From: Perlabentimonas gracilis | Lineage (GTDB): Bacteria > Bacteroidota > Bacteroidia > Bacteroidales > Tenuifilaceae | NCBI RefSeq assembly: GCF_011174675.1 | Contig: NZ_JAANIG010000017.1 | Location: 23,042-87,041 of the forward strand | DNA length: 64,000 nucleotides | Reading direction: 5' to 3' | Shown here: one piece after another, positions 39,722 through 50,776 of the stretch | Numbering within the stretch: position 1 is the first letter of the stretch | Layout: every line of letters starts with the position of its first letter | The notes under the pieces: model-generated | Seen by the model: only the letters and a program-made list of their open reading frames with translations | Told to the model about the DNA's origin: nothing | Databases searched by the model: none | Translations under genes and position numbers: made by a program

Positions 39722-41986
39722 ATGAAGAATATTAAGAAGCTATTGGTTAGCGCATTAGTAGTAATTCCGCTATTTTCTTTAGGTCAGGTTACCGTTGAGG
39801 ATTACCAGCGTGCGGAGATGTTTTTACAACAAAATCTAGGTAAAAGCATTTACAAAAGTTGGGTTTCGCCAGTATGGCAATCCGATAATAGTACTTTTGT
39901 ATACAATGTTACTACTCGGAAGGGGAAGGAGTTTTATCGGGTAAATCCCGATAGGAAGCACAAATCAGTGGCATTTAATCATGATGCATTGGCCTCTTTG
40001 CTATCCGATAGCCTTGGCGAAAAAGTTGAGCCCTACGATTTGCCAATTAGCAGGATTCAGCAAGTTGGATGGGATGAACTCACATTCTGGGCCAAGGAAA
40101 GGCAATGGGCATATAACTCTTCCCAAAATTTGCTTAGGGCAATGGTAAGCAATCAGCCCTCTCGCAAGGAATCGCAGTCGCCCAATGGTAAGTGGATTGC
40201 ATTTATTAGCGATGGCAATATCTACCTACGCGAAAAGAATTCTGGTCAGGAGCATCAGCTAACCACCAACGGCACCCCCGAAAACGGTTATGGGCACACC
40301 CTTAGCTGGTATTTTACCCGCAACGACAGTAAGGGCGAAAAGAACGATTACAACATTGAGGTTTACTGGAGCCAAGATTCCCAAAAGCTAATCGTTCCAA
40401 AGCTCGACCGCAGGAATACCCGTTGGCTTCAGCTTTTTAAAGTAGATGTCGAAGGATATCAGTCCGAGATTGTATCGTACGAGCGAAGCCTGGCGGGTGA
40501 CACAGCAGTTACTATGGTCGATTATTATCTTTTTGATGTGGATGACAGAACCCCGATAAAAGTAGATTTACCCGCTAATCCTGCTTTTCTGGGGACAAGC
40601 TTTTACACCTTTAAGGATAGTCCTAAGGCATACCATGTAAGGTACTACAGAGGCTACAAAACCCGTGAACTATTCGAGGTTGACCTTGAAACGGGCAATA
40701 CACACTCAGTTTTAACCGAGAGTTATCCCAAAACTTTTGTCGATATCTATACTGAGACCTTGGAGGTTGATTATAAGAACGATGAGTTTATTTGGCGCTC
40801 GGAGCAGGATGGCTGGAGCCATTTGTACCGTTATCGCTTGTCGAATGGTGAACTGAAAAACCAAATCACCAGGGGTAGTTTCTACGTGTATGGTGTTGAG
40901 CATTTCGATAGAAAGAGCGGAACCATTTGGTTTACTGCGGGTGGTGTCGATCTCAGCAGAGATCCCTATCAGAAATACTTGTACTCTATTGATATAAATG
41001 GGAAGCGCCAGAAGTTGCTCACACCCGAGGAGGCAACGCATGATATCAGCATATCACCCGACAAGAAATACTTTGTCGATAACTACTCCTCACATAAAGA
41101 CCCGAACAGTGCAGTAGTACGAAATCTTAAAAATGGCAAGGTGGTAATGGAGGTTGAGCAAACCGATATCGACGATCTGCTGGAGTTGGGCTGGAAGCCA
41201 TCAGAACCGTTTAGCATACTTGCCGACGATGGCCAGACCATGCTGTACGGAACTATAATAAAACCCACCAATTTCGATGCTACCAAAAAGTACCCAGTGA
41301 TTGATGGAACCTATACTGGGCCACATACCATCCGTACGCCCAAAACCTTTGCGCGGAGCGTGCTCAATATGGATCTGTCGCTGGCCGAGTTAGGCTTTGT
41401 AGTGGTTAATATCGATGGTCGAGGCACAGCTTACCGATCAAAAGAGTTTCATGATGTATCCTATGCAAGGCTAGGATATGGGCTAACCGATCACGTTTAT
41501 GTAATTAAACAGCTGGCCGAGATACACCCATACATCGATGCCGAAAGGGTTGGTATTTATGGGCACTCGGCAGGTGGCTACGATGCCACAAGGGCACTGC
41601 TTCTTTTCCCCGATTTTTACAAGGTGGGCGTATCGTCCGCAGCCGATCATGATCACCGAATGGAGAAAATATGGTGGCCCGAGCTCTATCAGGGGTTCCC
41701 TGTCGATTCGCAGTACCACAACCAATCCAACGTAACCAATGCCAGCAAGCTAAAGGGCAACCTAATGATTGTTACTGGCGATTTGGATAATAATGTTAAC
41801 CCATCGGCAACCTACAAGCTAGCGGGCGAGTTGGTGAAGGCCAATAAGGATTTTGAATTTATCGTTTTACCAAACGACAACCATGATACCTGCTATTGGA
41901 ATAAATATTTTCTGCGCAAGCGTTGGGATTTTTTTGTAAAGCATTTGTTAGGGAAAGACCATCCAAAGGAGTATACAATCAAGTAG
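39722..41986 (+). CDS. Secreted dipeptidyl peptidase IV-like S9 peptidase
   Basis: 754 residues from ATG at 39722, with signal peptide MKNIKKLLVSALVVIPLFSL ending in GQ. An N-terminal DPP IV-type beta-propeller (SPNGKWIAFISDGNIYLREK, SWYFTRNDSKGEKNDYNIEV) is followed from about 520 by an alpha/beta hydrolase with Ser in GIYGHSAGGYDATRALL, Asp in TGDLDNNVNP and His in NDNHDTCYW. DPP IV enzymes release X-Pro (or X-Ala) dipeptides in the periplasm. The nucleophile box GHSAGG differs from the more common GWSYGG, so specificity may deviate. It follows the activase by 40 bases and precedes aminopeptidase P. Confidence 0.88.
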   Translation: MKNIKKLLVSALVVIPLFSLGQVTVEDYQRAEMFLQQNLGKSIYKSWVSPVWQSDNSTFVYNVTTRKGKEFYRVNPDRKHKSVAFNHDALASLLSDSLGEKVEPYDLPISRIQQVGWDELTFWAKERQWAYNSSQNLLRAMVSNQPSRKESQSPNGKWIAFISDGNIYLREKNSGQEHQLTTNGTPENGYGHTLSWYFTRNDSKGEKNDYNIEVYWSQDSQKLIVPKLDRRNTRWLQLFKVDVEGYQSEIVSYERSLAGDTAVTMVDYYLFDVDDRTPIKVDLPANPAFLGTSFYTFKDSPKAYHVRYYRGYKTRELFEVDLETGNTHSVLTESYPKTFVDIYTETLEVDYKNDEFIWRSEQDGWSHLYRYRLSNGELKNQITRGSFYVYGVEHFDRKSGTIWFTAGGVDLSRDPYQKYLYSIDINGKRQKLLTPEEATHDISISPDKKYFVDNYSSHKDPNSAVVRNLKNGKVVMEVEQTDIDDLLELGWKPSEPFSILADDGQTMLYGTIIKPTNFDATKKYPVIDGTYTGPHTIRTPKTFARSVLNMDLSLAELGFVVVNIDGRGTAYRSKEFHDVSYARLGYGLTDHVYVIKQLAEIHPYIDAERVGIYGHSAGGYDATRALLLFPDFYKVGVSSAADHDHRMEKIWWPELYQGFPVDSQYHNQSNVTNASKLKGNLMIVTGDLDNNVNPSATYKLAGELVKANKDFEFIVLPNDNHDTCYWNKYFLRKRWDFFVKHLLGKDHPKEYTIK

Positions 41987-42031
41987 TTTGAATCTTTTAA
42001 TTTCTAAAAATAATCTTTAAAATCAATCACT

Positions 42032-43420
42032 ATGTTTAGCAAGCAAACCTATGTCGATCGGCGCAATGCGCTAAGAGCTAACTTTAAGTCGGGAGTTTTA
42101 TTTTTCATTGGAAACGATGAGGTGGGGATGAACTACGAGGATAACACCTTTCGGTTTCGTCAGGATAGCACATTCCTCTACTACTTTGGCATCAACAAAC
42201 CCGGGTTGTTTGCCATAATGGACATTGAAAATGGAAAGGATTATATTTTTGGTGATGATTTTACCATCGATAGCATAGTGTGGATGGGGCCGCAGCCAAC
42301 GGTCAGGGAGATGGCAACCCAGGTAGGTGTTGATGATACGGGTACAATTGTCGATTTGGCAGAGTTGCTTTATCGTGTGCAGCGTGGCAGCATTCATTAT
42401 CTTCCACCATATCGATCTGAACACTACATTAAGTTGATGAAGTTCTTGGGTATTTCACCCGCCGAGGCTAACAGCAAGGTAAGCGTACCATTTATTACAG
42501 CGGTTGGCGAGCAACGCAATGTAAAATCGGAGGAAGAAATTGCTGAGCTAGAGCATGCCGTATCGGTAACCGCCGAGATGCATCAGGCCGCAATGAGGTA
42601 TGCCCAACCCGGAATGACTGAGGCACAGGTAGCGGCCAAAGTGCATGAGGTTGCCCTAGCTAGGGGAGGCGATATCAGCTTCCCAATTATAGCCACCATA
42701 AATGGTCAAACGCTACATAACCATTACCACGGTAATACTATTAGCGAGGGGCAACTCTTTCTTTTAGATGCAGGTTATGAAACACCGCTGGGCTATGCAG
42801 GCGATATGAGCAGCACTTTCCCTGTTGGCAAAACTTTTACCGATGTTCAGAAAGAGATTTACGAGATTACCCTAAGGGCTCACAATGGTGCCATCGATAT
42901 GCTTAAGCCTGGCGTTCATTTTAGGGATGTACATTTGCACGCTGCCCGTATTATTTTCGATGGGTTGAAAGATTTTGGTTTCACCAAAGGGAATACCAGC
43001 AATGCCATTGAAAACGGTGCACACGCACTGTTCTTCCCCTGCGGAACGGGTCATTTAATGGGGCTCGATGTTCACGATATGGAGAACCTTGGCGAGCAGT
43101 ATGTTGGTTACTGTGGCGTTCCCAAAAGCAAGCAGTTTGGATTAAAATCGCTTCGCTTAGGTCGCGAACTCAAGCCAGGATTTGTGCTAACTATCGAGCC
43201 CGGAATTTACTTTATTCCTGAGCTTATCGATTTGTGGCAGCAGTCGGGTATCAATAGCGATTACATCAACTTCGATAAAGTTAACCAATACCGAAACTTT
43301 GGTGGAATACGTAACGAGGAGGATATCCTGATTACTGAAACGGGGCATCGAATTTTGGGTAAACCCCTGGCAAAGTCCATTAAGGATGTTGAAAAAGAAC
43401 GGATGATTGCGTTTAGCTAG
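42032..43420 (+). CDS. pepP: Xaa-Pro aminopeptidase (aminopeptidase P, M24B)
   Basis: 462 residues. The N-terminal creatinase-like domain (FFIGNDEVGMNYEDNTFRFR, STFLYYFGINKPG) is followed by the pita-bread fold with metal ligands: Asp in LLDAGYETPLGYAGDMSSTF, His in FFPCGTGHLMGLDVHDMEN, and the two Glu in LTIEPGIYF and GGIRNEEDILIT. It removes an N-terminal residue before proline. There is no signal peptide, so it works on dipeptides in the cytoplasm. With the upstream DPP IV-like enzyme it would free proline and hydroxyproline for the glycyl-radical enzyme. A terminator follows. Confidence 0.94.
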   Translation: MFSKQTYVDRRNALRANFKSGVLFFIGNDEVGMNYEDNTFRFRQDSTFLYYFGINKPGLFAIMDIENGKDYIFGDDFTIDSIVWMGPQPTVREMATQVGVDDTGTIVDLAELLYRVQRGSIHYLPPYRSEHYIKLMKFLGISPAEANSKVSVPFITAVGEQRNVKSEEEIAELEHAVSVTAEMHQAAMRYAQPGMTEAQVAAKVHEVALARGGDISFPIIATINGQTLHNHYHGNTISEGQLFLLDAGYETPLGYAGDMSSTFPVGKTFTDVQKEIYEITLRAHNGAIDMLKPGVHFRDVHLHAARIIFDGLKDFGFTKGNTSNAIENGAHALFFPCGTGHLMGLDVHDMENLGEQYVGYCGVPKSKQFGLKSLRLGRELKPGFVLTIEPGIYFIPELIDLWQQSGINSDYINFDKVNQYRNFGGIRNEEDILITETGHRILGKPLAKSIKDVEKERMIAFS

Positions 43421-43440
43421 TTCTTGAAATACTCTACAAA

Positions 43441-43470
43441 AAAATCGTCTCTCGAGACGATTTTTTTTTT
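43441..43470. terminator. Bidirectional terminator between convergent operons
   Basis: AAAATCGTCTC (43441-43451) pairs with GAGACGATTTT (43454-43464), with a very short loop, followed by a long T-run on the plus strand and preceded by A residues for the minus strand. It separates the pepP stop (43420) and the stop of the convergent amidotransferase gene (43475). Confidence 0.85.
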
Positions 43471-43474
43471 GTAA

Positions 43475-44068
43475 TCAATAAGTACTCCATTTGCCAAATC
43501 GTTTAAGCCAGTTGAAAATTATCTGCTTTCCCATAGGCGTAAGCACCGATTCGGGGTGGAATTGAACGGCACAAATATCTAGTTCACGATGGCTTAAAGC
43601 CATAATTGATCCGTTTTGGTCAATGGCATCAATACTTAGGCAAGTAGGAAAAGAGTGTTGTGATACAACCCATGAGTGGTAACGGCCAACATCAATTTTG
43701 CTGGGCAAACCTTTGAACAGGTAGTGTTGTGGTTGGTTGATATTTATAGGTGTTGACACACCATGGTATACCTCGTCGAGGTTCTCAAGTGTTCCTCCAA
43801 ACACTTCGGCTATGGCCTGCTGGCCTAAACACACTCCAAAAATCTTTTTGATATCCTTGTACTGTTCAATAAGAGGTATTAGTAGACCCGATTCGTTAGG
43901 TAACCCAGGGCCAGGCGACAGAATAATGCCATCGTAAAGTTCAACTTTATCAAGATTAATCTCATCGTTTCTTATTACATCAACTTCAATCCCGTCAAAC
44001 TCGTTAACGTAGTGGAATAGATTATAAGTAAACGAGTCGAAATTGTCGAGAATAAGAATTTTGTGCAT
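43475..44068 (-). CDS. pabA: Glutamine amidotransferase, TrpG/PabA type (second copy)
   Basis: 197 residues. Triad Cys is in IFGVCLGQQAIAEVFGG, with His and Glu in CAVQFHPESVLTPMG. The ILDNFDSFTYNLFHYVNEF start and GKQIIFNWLKR end are very similar to TrpG at 31512-32093. In organisms with a separate trpG in the trp operon, such an orphan is usually the aminodeoxychorismate synthase subunit for folate. No pabB is adjacent, so this is inference. It is the last gene of a minus-strand unit with a DDAH-like gene and rpe. Confidence 0.85.
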   Translation of the reverse strand: MHKILILDNFDSFTYNLFHYVNEFDGIEVDVIRNDEINLDKVELYDGIILSPGPGLPNESGLLIPLIEQYKDIKKIFGVCLGQQAIAEVFGGTLENLDEVYHGVSTPININQPQHYLFKGLPSKIDVGRYHSWVVSQHSFPTCLSIDAIDQNGSIMALSHRELDICAVQFHPESVLTPMGKQIIFNWLKRFGKWSTY

Positions 44069-44080
44069 TGATACTTCTTG

Positions 44081-44839
44081 CTAAAACAGTAACGAAAGGC
44101 ATGTTAATCCACCATCCATTTTTCTATACTCCGACATCTCAACCTCAATAATATTGTAGCCTAAGTCAACAATATTCTGTTTCGATTTTGGAAAACCTTT
44201 TGGGATAAGTAGGTTGTCGTTCACATTTAGGCAGTTGGCCGAGTATTCCTCGCCCTTGTTAAGAATGATAACATTGCTATTTTGAGCTATGTGAGCCAAC
44301 TCTTGGACTGCAATAAAGTTGTTGTTTCCCAAATATGCTATTCCTGTCTTTAGATGAAGTATATCGTTAACCGAAACTGTTGATGATGTGTATCCATACT
44401 TTTCGAGGACCGATGAAAGTTGTTTTGCCCCATCTATGTTAGTACGCTTGGTTAACCCGATGTAGAAATGGTTTTCAACCCTCATAATATCGCCCCCCTC
44501 AAGGGTTCCGGGTGCAACAATACTTTCAATCAATTTATAGTCGGCAAGTACTGAGGCTAACCTTTCCTGTTCTCCAAGGCGAGCAGGGTTGCCAGGCCTT
44601 GATGTAATGGCTACCTCCTTGGTAACAACAGCCGTATCCTCTACAAAGCAACCGTCTGGATATCGCTCATCAGCTTCAAGAACAATAACTTCCACTCCAC
44701 ATCGTTTGAGAATTTCGCAGTATGCATTGTGTTGTTCAAGGGCTTTTTCGTATTCAGGTTTACCCAGGTTTGATGTGGTTATTCCATCAGCAAAATTTTT
44801 TCCGGGTTGTCTTACAATAGCTTTTGTGTATTGAGGCAT
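44081..44839 (-). CDS. Dimethylarginine dimethylaminohydrolase-like protein
   Basis: 252 residues. A member of the amidinotransferase/guanidine-modifying superfamily of DDAH type, with PDGCFVEDTAVV, GTLEGGDIMRV, the catalytic His in NDILHLKTGIAYLG and the nucleophile Cys in MDGGLTCLSLLF. DDAH converts N-omega-methylated arginines to citrulline and dimethylamine. Bacterial homologues may use arginine or related guanidines instead. Position: 4 bases after rpe and 12 bases before pabA, an operon with no evident shared pathway. Confidence 0.88.
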   Translation of the reverse strand: MPQYTKAIVRQPGKNFADGITTSNLGKPEYEKALEQHNAYCEILKRCGVEVIVLEADERYPDGCFVEDTAVVTKEVAITSRPGNPARLGEQERLASVLADYKLIESIVAPGTLEGGDIMRVENHFYIGLTKRTNIDGAKQLSSVLEKYGYTSSTVSVNDILHLKTGIAYLGNNNFIAVQELAHIAQNSNVIILNKGEEYSANCLNVNDNLLIPKGFPKSKQNIVDLGYNIIEVEMSEYRKMDGGLTCLSLLF

Positions 44840-44843
44840 AGTG

Positions 44844-45494
44844 CTATGAACTTTTAATGATTTTTATTGCTTCGTTCGGATTATCAGCCTTAAATACCGC
44901 ATTGCCGGCAACAAGTACGTTGGCACCAGCTTGGTATAGCTTGCCAGCGTTGTGAGGGCCAACACCACCATCCACCTCAATAAGCGTATTACATCCTTTA
45001 TCATCAATCATCTTGCGGAGCCTTTCAATTTTCGAGATGCTGTTCTCAATAAAACTCTGTCCTCCAAACCCAGGGTTCACGCTCATGATTAGCACCATAT
45101 CGAGATCGGGAAGAATCTCGTTTAGCAGCTCAACCGGTGTGTGTGGGTTTAGCGAAACACCTGCCTGCATCCCAAGCCTTTTTATTTCGGCAATGGTTCT
45201 GTGCAGATGAGTACATGCCTCCCAATGAACGGTAAGGATATTTGCCCCAGCATCTTTAAATCGTTCAAGGTATCGGTCGGGGTCAACAATCATCAAATGT
45301 ACATCCAACGGTTTTTTTGCCAGCTTGGCAATATGCTCAACCACCGGAAATCCGTACGACATGTTGGGAACAAACACGCCATCCATTATATCCAAATGAA
45401 ACCAATCGGCTTCGCTTTGGTTTACCATTTCTATATCGCGGCCCAGATTGTTAAAATCGGCCGAAAGGAGCGAGGGGGCTATATACCTTATCAT
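44844..45494 (-). CDS. rpe: Ribulose-phosphate 3-epimerase
   Basis: 216 residues. TIM-barrel enzyme of the pentose phosphate pathway. The catalytic Asp and metal-binding His appear in APSLLSADFNNLG, WFHLDIMDGVFVPNMSYGFP, PLDVHLMIVDPDRYLERF, VHWEACTHLHR, MSVNPGFGGQSFI and EVDGGVGPHNAGKLYQAGAN with the second catalytic Asp. Full length. It is the first gene of a minus-strand unit with ddah and pabA. Confidence 0.95.
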   Translation of the reverse strand: MIRYIAPSLLSADFNNLGRDIEMVNQSEADWFHLDIMDGVFVPNMSYGFPVVEHIAKLAKKPLDVHLMIVDPDRYLERFKDAGANILTVHWEACTHLHRTIAEIKRLGMQAGVSLNPHTPVELLNEILPDLDMVLIMSVNPGFGGQSFIENSISKIERLRKMIDDKGCNTLIEVDGGVGPHNAGKLYQAGANVLVAGNAVFKADNPNEAIKIIKSS

Positions 45495-45634
45495 AATTAA
45501 CTTCTTTTGCGCAAAGGTAAATAAAATGTCGGTATCTATGAATTTGGAATATGATGGTAGTTTTGTTTTTCTATTGTCGATTATTCAACATACATTTATT
45601 AGATTTGTATACTCAATTCAAACTATATACTAAA

Positions 45635-46930
45635 ATGGAAGAGAACACTATCAAAACATATGAATTTCTTGAGAATTTTGAACTATGGCTCCAAAATATT
45701 GGACTTGGAGTGGAGATGGCTCAGCATGTAAAAGTATTCACTTCGGTTCTAGCAATTATTATTCTTGCTGTTATAGCAAACTATATAGCCAAGCGGATTA
45801 TAGTTGTTGGACTAACATGGATAACCAAAAAAACCAAGAGCAAATGGGACGATTACCTGGTTAGCCGTAAGGTTTTTCATAAGCTGTCTCACCTAGCGCC
45901 AGCGCTCGTTATACAATTTACCATCGGTGTTGCTCTATATGACTTTAACCCCGAGCTTACCAATGCCATTGTTAGCCTCACCAAGGTTTACATTGTGTTG
46001 GCCTGGGTGTTTGTTATTAGCTCGTTTCTCGATGCGCTACACGATATGTATCTTAACCTCGAAATGGCTAAGAATAGACCAATAAAGGGATACATTCAGC
46101 TGTTTAAAATAATAATTTACATTTTTGCAGGTATTATTCTGATTGCCATTGTTTTTGATAAGGATGTGAAGAACCTACTGGTTGGAATGGGTGCTTCAGC
46201 AGCCATACTTACCCTAGTTTTCAAGGATACAATACTTGGTCTGGTTGCTTCCGTTCAGGTATCGGCCAACAATATGGTAAAACCTGGCGATTGGATTGAG
46301 ATGCCAAGCCGAGGGGCCGATGGTACGGTGCTTGAGATTACGCTGAATACGGTTAAGGTTCAGAATTGGGATCGAACCATAAGCACCATACCAACATACG
46401 CGCTGGTGTCGGAAAGCTTCACCAACTGGAAGGGGATGGAGGATGGAACCGACGGGCGCCGTATTAAGCGATCCATCTTTATCGATATGCGTAGCGTTAA
46501 GTTTTGCTCTCCTGAACTACTTGAGAAACTCATGAAGATTCATTACCTGAAGGATTACATCGAGATGCGCTCCAAGGAGATAGAGGAGTACAACACCAAA
46601 ATGGGTTTCGACACCACTATGCCGGTGAATGGACGCAGGATGACCAATCTGGGGGTTTTCCGTAAGTATATCGAGGGATATCTTACAAATCATCCAAAGG
46701 TAAATAGTAACGCCATACAGATGGTACGCCAGCTGCAACCAACCGACAGGGGAATCCCTTTGGAGGTATACTGCTTCTCGGCCGATAAGGCTTGGGTGGA
46801 CTATGAGGGTGTGCAGGCAGATGTGTTCGATCATATCATGGCAGTAGTTCCCGAGTTTGAGCTAAGGGTGTTCCAAAGCCCATCGGGCGATGATATAAAG
46901 AGTTTGGTAGAAAGGCCAATTATCAACTAG
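45635..46930 (+). CDS. Mechanosensitive channel of the MscS/YbdG type
   Basis: 431 residues from ATG at 45635 (MEENTIKTYEFLENFE). The frame is open to 45551 but the extra part is upstream of a TAGATTTG promoter-like box (45600-45607). It has several transmembrane helices (VFTSVLAIIILAVIANYIAK, IYIFAGIILIAIVF), then the pore helix and MscS beta-domain GLVASVQVSANNMVKPGDWI, VLEITLNTVKVQNWDRT and YALVSESFTNW. The long C-terminal domain is like that of YbdG/MscM, which opens during osmotic downshock. It is 2 bases before a patatin gene. Confidence 0.9.
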   Translation: MEENTIKTYEFLENFELWLQNIGLGVEMAQHVKVFTSVLAIIILAVIANYIAKRIIVVGLTWITKKTKSKWDDYLVSRKVFHKLSHLAPALVIQFTIGVALYDFNPELTNAIVSLTKVYIVLAWVFVISSFLDALHDMYLNLEMAKNRPIKGYIQLFKIIIYIFAGIILIAIVFDKDVKNLLVGMGASAAILTLVFKDTILGLVASVQVSANNMVKPGDWIEMPSRGADGTVLEITLNTVKVQNWDRTISTIPTYALVSESFTNWKGMEDGTDGRRIKRSIFIDMRSVKFCSPELLEKLMKIHYLKDYIEMRSKEIEEYNTKMGFDTTMPVNGRRMTNLGVFRKYIEGYLTNHPKVNSNAIQMVRQLQPTDRGIPLEVYCFSADKAWVDYEGVQADVFDHIMAVVPEFELRVFQSPSGDDIKSLVERPIIN

Positions 46931-46932
46931 GT

Positions 46933-47829
46933 ATGGGGAAAAAGGTTGCTTTAGCACTATCCAGTGGCGGAGCTAGAGGGCTGGTGCATATTGGTGTAAT
47001 TGATGAGATAGAGAAGCGTGGTTACGAAATAGTATCCCTTTCGGGTAGCTCTATGGGCGCATTGGTGGGGGGTATGTACTCGGCTGGCACCCTCACCGAC
47101 TTTAAGAAGTGGATTATAAAGCTAAACAGAATGGATGTGCTAGGCCTTGTTGACTTTACACTAGGTACCAATGGCTTTATTAAGGGTGAGAAAATTTTTG
47201 AGGAGATGCAAAAGAAAGGTTTCATCCCCGATAAAAGCATCGAGAAGTTGGCAAAGCCTATGGTAATTATGGCCACTGATATTATTAACAACAAAGCGAT
47301 TGCTTACGATAAGGGTGATTTGCGTAAAGCGCTACGTGCATCCATCTCCATACCAGGCGTTTTTACACCCATAAAGGGAGAGAAAGGGCTTTTGGTCGAT
47401 GGTGGGGTACTTCACCCGCTCCCCCTTGAGCAACTCCAAAGGGCTGATGCCGATTTGGTTATTGCGGTCGATTGTAACGCAATTATTCCCTACAAAAAGC
47501 CAAAGGAGGAGGAGGTTACTCACCATGAATCTGAGGAGGACAAGTCAGCTTTTGAGCAACTCAAGGAGAAGTGGTACGAGTTTTTTGAGGGTGACGAGAA
47601 GAAGAAACTCGATAAGGATACCAAGCTGGGCTATATCGACTTGCTTTACCGTGTAATTCAGGTGATGATGAATAGCGCAACAAAGCAAGCGCTAAAGGAT
47701 TTTCCACCCGATGTGCTGGTGAATACATCTAAAGATGCCTGTGGAGTTTTCGAATTTTATCGCGCCAAAGAGATAATTAGCCATGGTCAGCAATCCTGCG
47801 CCAAGGCGCTTGATGAGGCTGGCCTATAA
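46933..47829 (+). CDS. Patatin-like phospholipase
   Basis: 298 residues. Patatin-type lipid acyl hydrolase with the oxyanion loop SSGGARGLVHIG, the nucleophile Ser in SLSGSSMGALVGGMY (GXSXG) and the catalytic Asp in LLVDGGVLHPLPLEQL (DGG). An acidic/basic stretch (about 195-225, with DKSAFEQLKEKWYEFFEGDE) precedes the C-terminal helix. There is no signal peptide, so it acts in the cytoplasm or on the inner membrane. The gene follows the mechanosensitive channel by 2 bases, suggesting a joint role in membrane homeostasis. The 3' end overlaps the convergent rRNA methyltransferase gene by 6 bases. Confidence 0.92.
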   Translation: MGKKVALALSSGGARGLVHIGVIDEIEKRGYEIVSLSGSSMGALVGGMYSAGTLTDFKKWIIKLNRMDVLGLVDFTLGTNGFIKGEKIFEEMQKKGFIPDKSIEKLAKPMVIMATDIINNKAIAYDKGDLRKALRASISIPGVFTPIKGEKGLLVDGGVLHPLPLEQLQRADADLVIAVDCNAIIPYKKPKEEEVTHHESEEDKSAFEQLKEKWYEFFEGDEKKKLDKDTKLGYIDLLYRVIQVMMNSATKQALKDFPPDVLVNTSKDACGVFEFYRAKEIISHGQQSCAKALDEAGL

Positions 47830-48567
47830 CCCTCGCTGCCTCACCACCTCATACATTATTAGTGCCGATGCCACCGATACGTTTAGCGAGCTAATCTTTC
47901 CGTTAATGGGAATGGTAATTAGCTCATCGGCCATTTTCAATGCGTTATCGGATAGTCCAGAATCCTCGGAGCCCATAATAATGGCTAAGGGATCAGTCAT
48001 ACTGGATTGGGTGTAAAGTTTGCTTGCCTTTTCGGTTGCGGCCACCACTTTTAATCCAGATAGTTGTAGGAATGAAATTGTCGACTTTAAGCTATTTACT
48101 CTGCAAATAGGCATATGGTGAATGGCACCTGCCGAAGTTTTCACCGCATCGGCACCTATACGTGCCGATCCTTTTGAGGGAAACACCACGGCATGAGCAC
48201 CTGCGCACTCGGCGCTGCGCACTATGGCACCAAAGTTTCGTACATCGGTTACGCTATCGAGAATAACAATGAATGGGGTTTTGCCCTCCTCCCATAAGCG
48301 AGCCACCACCTCTTCAATGGGCTCAAAGTCAACGGGCGAAATGTAGGCAACTACTCCCTGATGATTTCGCTGGCCAAACTGCCCAAATTTTTCGGAAGGG
48401 ACGTACTGCGGCACAATGCCTCGGCTACGTAGTAGGCTCATAAGCTCCTGCACCAGTTCCCCGCTTAGGCCTTTTTTTACAATTACCTTGTCAATCTCCT
48501 TGCCCGAGTTTATGGCCTCAATCAGCGGCCTAATGCCGTATATTACATCCGATGTGTTCTGTCTCAT
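47824..48567 (-). CDS. rlmB: 23S rRNA 2'-O-methyltransferase, RlmB/TrmH type (SPOUT)
   Basis: 247 residues. SpoU-type methyltransferase, with the N-terminal substrate-binding part DVIYGIRPLIEAINSGKEID and PQYVPSEKFGQFGQRNHQGV, then the knotted SAM domain with FIVILDSVTDVRNFGAIVRS, AECAGAHAVVFPSKGSA, SAGAIHHMPICRV, IIMGSEDSGLSDNAL and PINGKISSLNVSVASALIMY. RlmB methylates G2251 of 23S rRNA; the exact position in this organism is inferred. The gene is convergent with the patatin gene. Confidence 0.93.
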   Translation of the reverse strand: MRQNTSDVIYGIRPLIEAINSGKEIDKVIVKKGLSGELVQELMSLLRSRGIVPQYVPSEKFGQFGQRNHQGVVAYISPVDFEPIEEVVARLWEEGKTPFIVILDSVTDVRNFGAIVRSAECAGAHAVVFPSKGSARIGADAVKTSAGAIHHMPICRVNSLKSTISFLQLSGLKVVAATEKASKLYTQSSMTDPLAIIMGSEDSGLSDNALKMADELITIPINGKISSLNVSVASALIMYEVVRQRGL

Positions 48568-48582
48568 TGTGTTATTATATTA

Positions 48583-48640
48583 GTCTGAAAGTCTGAAAGT
48601 CTGAAAGTCGAAAGTCTGAAAGTCGAAAGTCATAAGTATA
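48583..48640. repeat. Tandem GTCTGAAA / GTCGAAA repeats
   Basis: Seven or eight near-tandem units of GTCTGAAA or GTCGAAA, upstream of the rRNA methyltransferase start. It is simple-sequence repeat DNA, without spacer structure of a CRISPR array. Confidence 0.7.
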
Positions 48641-48653
48641 AAGTCGAAATTTT

Positions 48654-48761
48654 ACCGAAAACCGATTACAGATCACCGATCACCGATTACCGATCACCGA
48701 AAACCGATTACCGATTACCGATCACCGATTACTGATTACCGATTACCGATCACCGATCACT
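48654..48761. repeat. Tandem ACCGATTACCGATC repeats
   Basis: About fifteen units of ACCGATTA or ACCGATCA (7-8 base period, with ACCGAAA variants) in head-to-tail order between the ABC-F gene end and the previous repeat block. A low-complexity tandem array of unknown role; the unit-to-unit variation suggests slippage. No gene is present. Confidence 0.75.
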
Positions 48762-48773
48762 AACATCCCCAAC

Positions 48774-50714
<1,941 letters not shown>

Positions 50715-50776
50715 TTTAAATTAATTTTATGGAGGTGCAAAATTAGTAAATTATAGGGAACTGCCAAGGGGGAGGA

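Noticed and set aside
48583..48761. Possible CRISPR-like array
   Set aside because: Units are 7-8 bases in direct tandem without spacers of constant length, and no cas genes are nearby.
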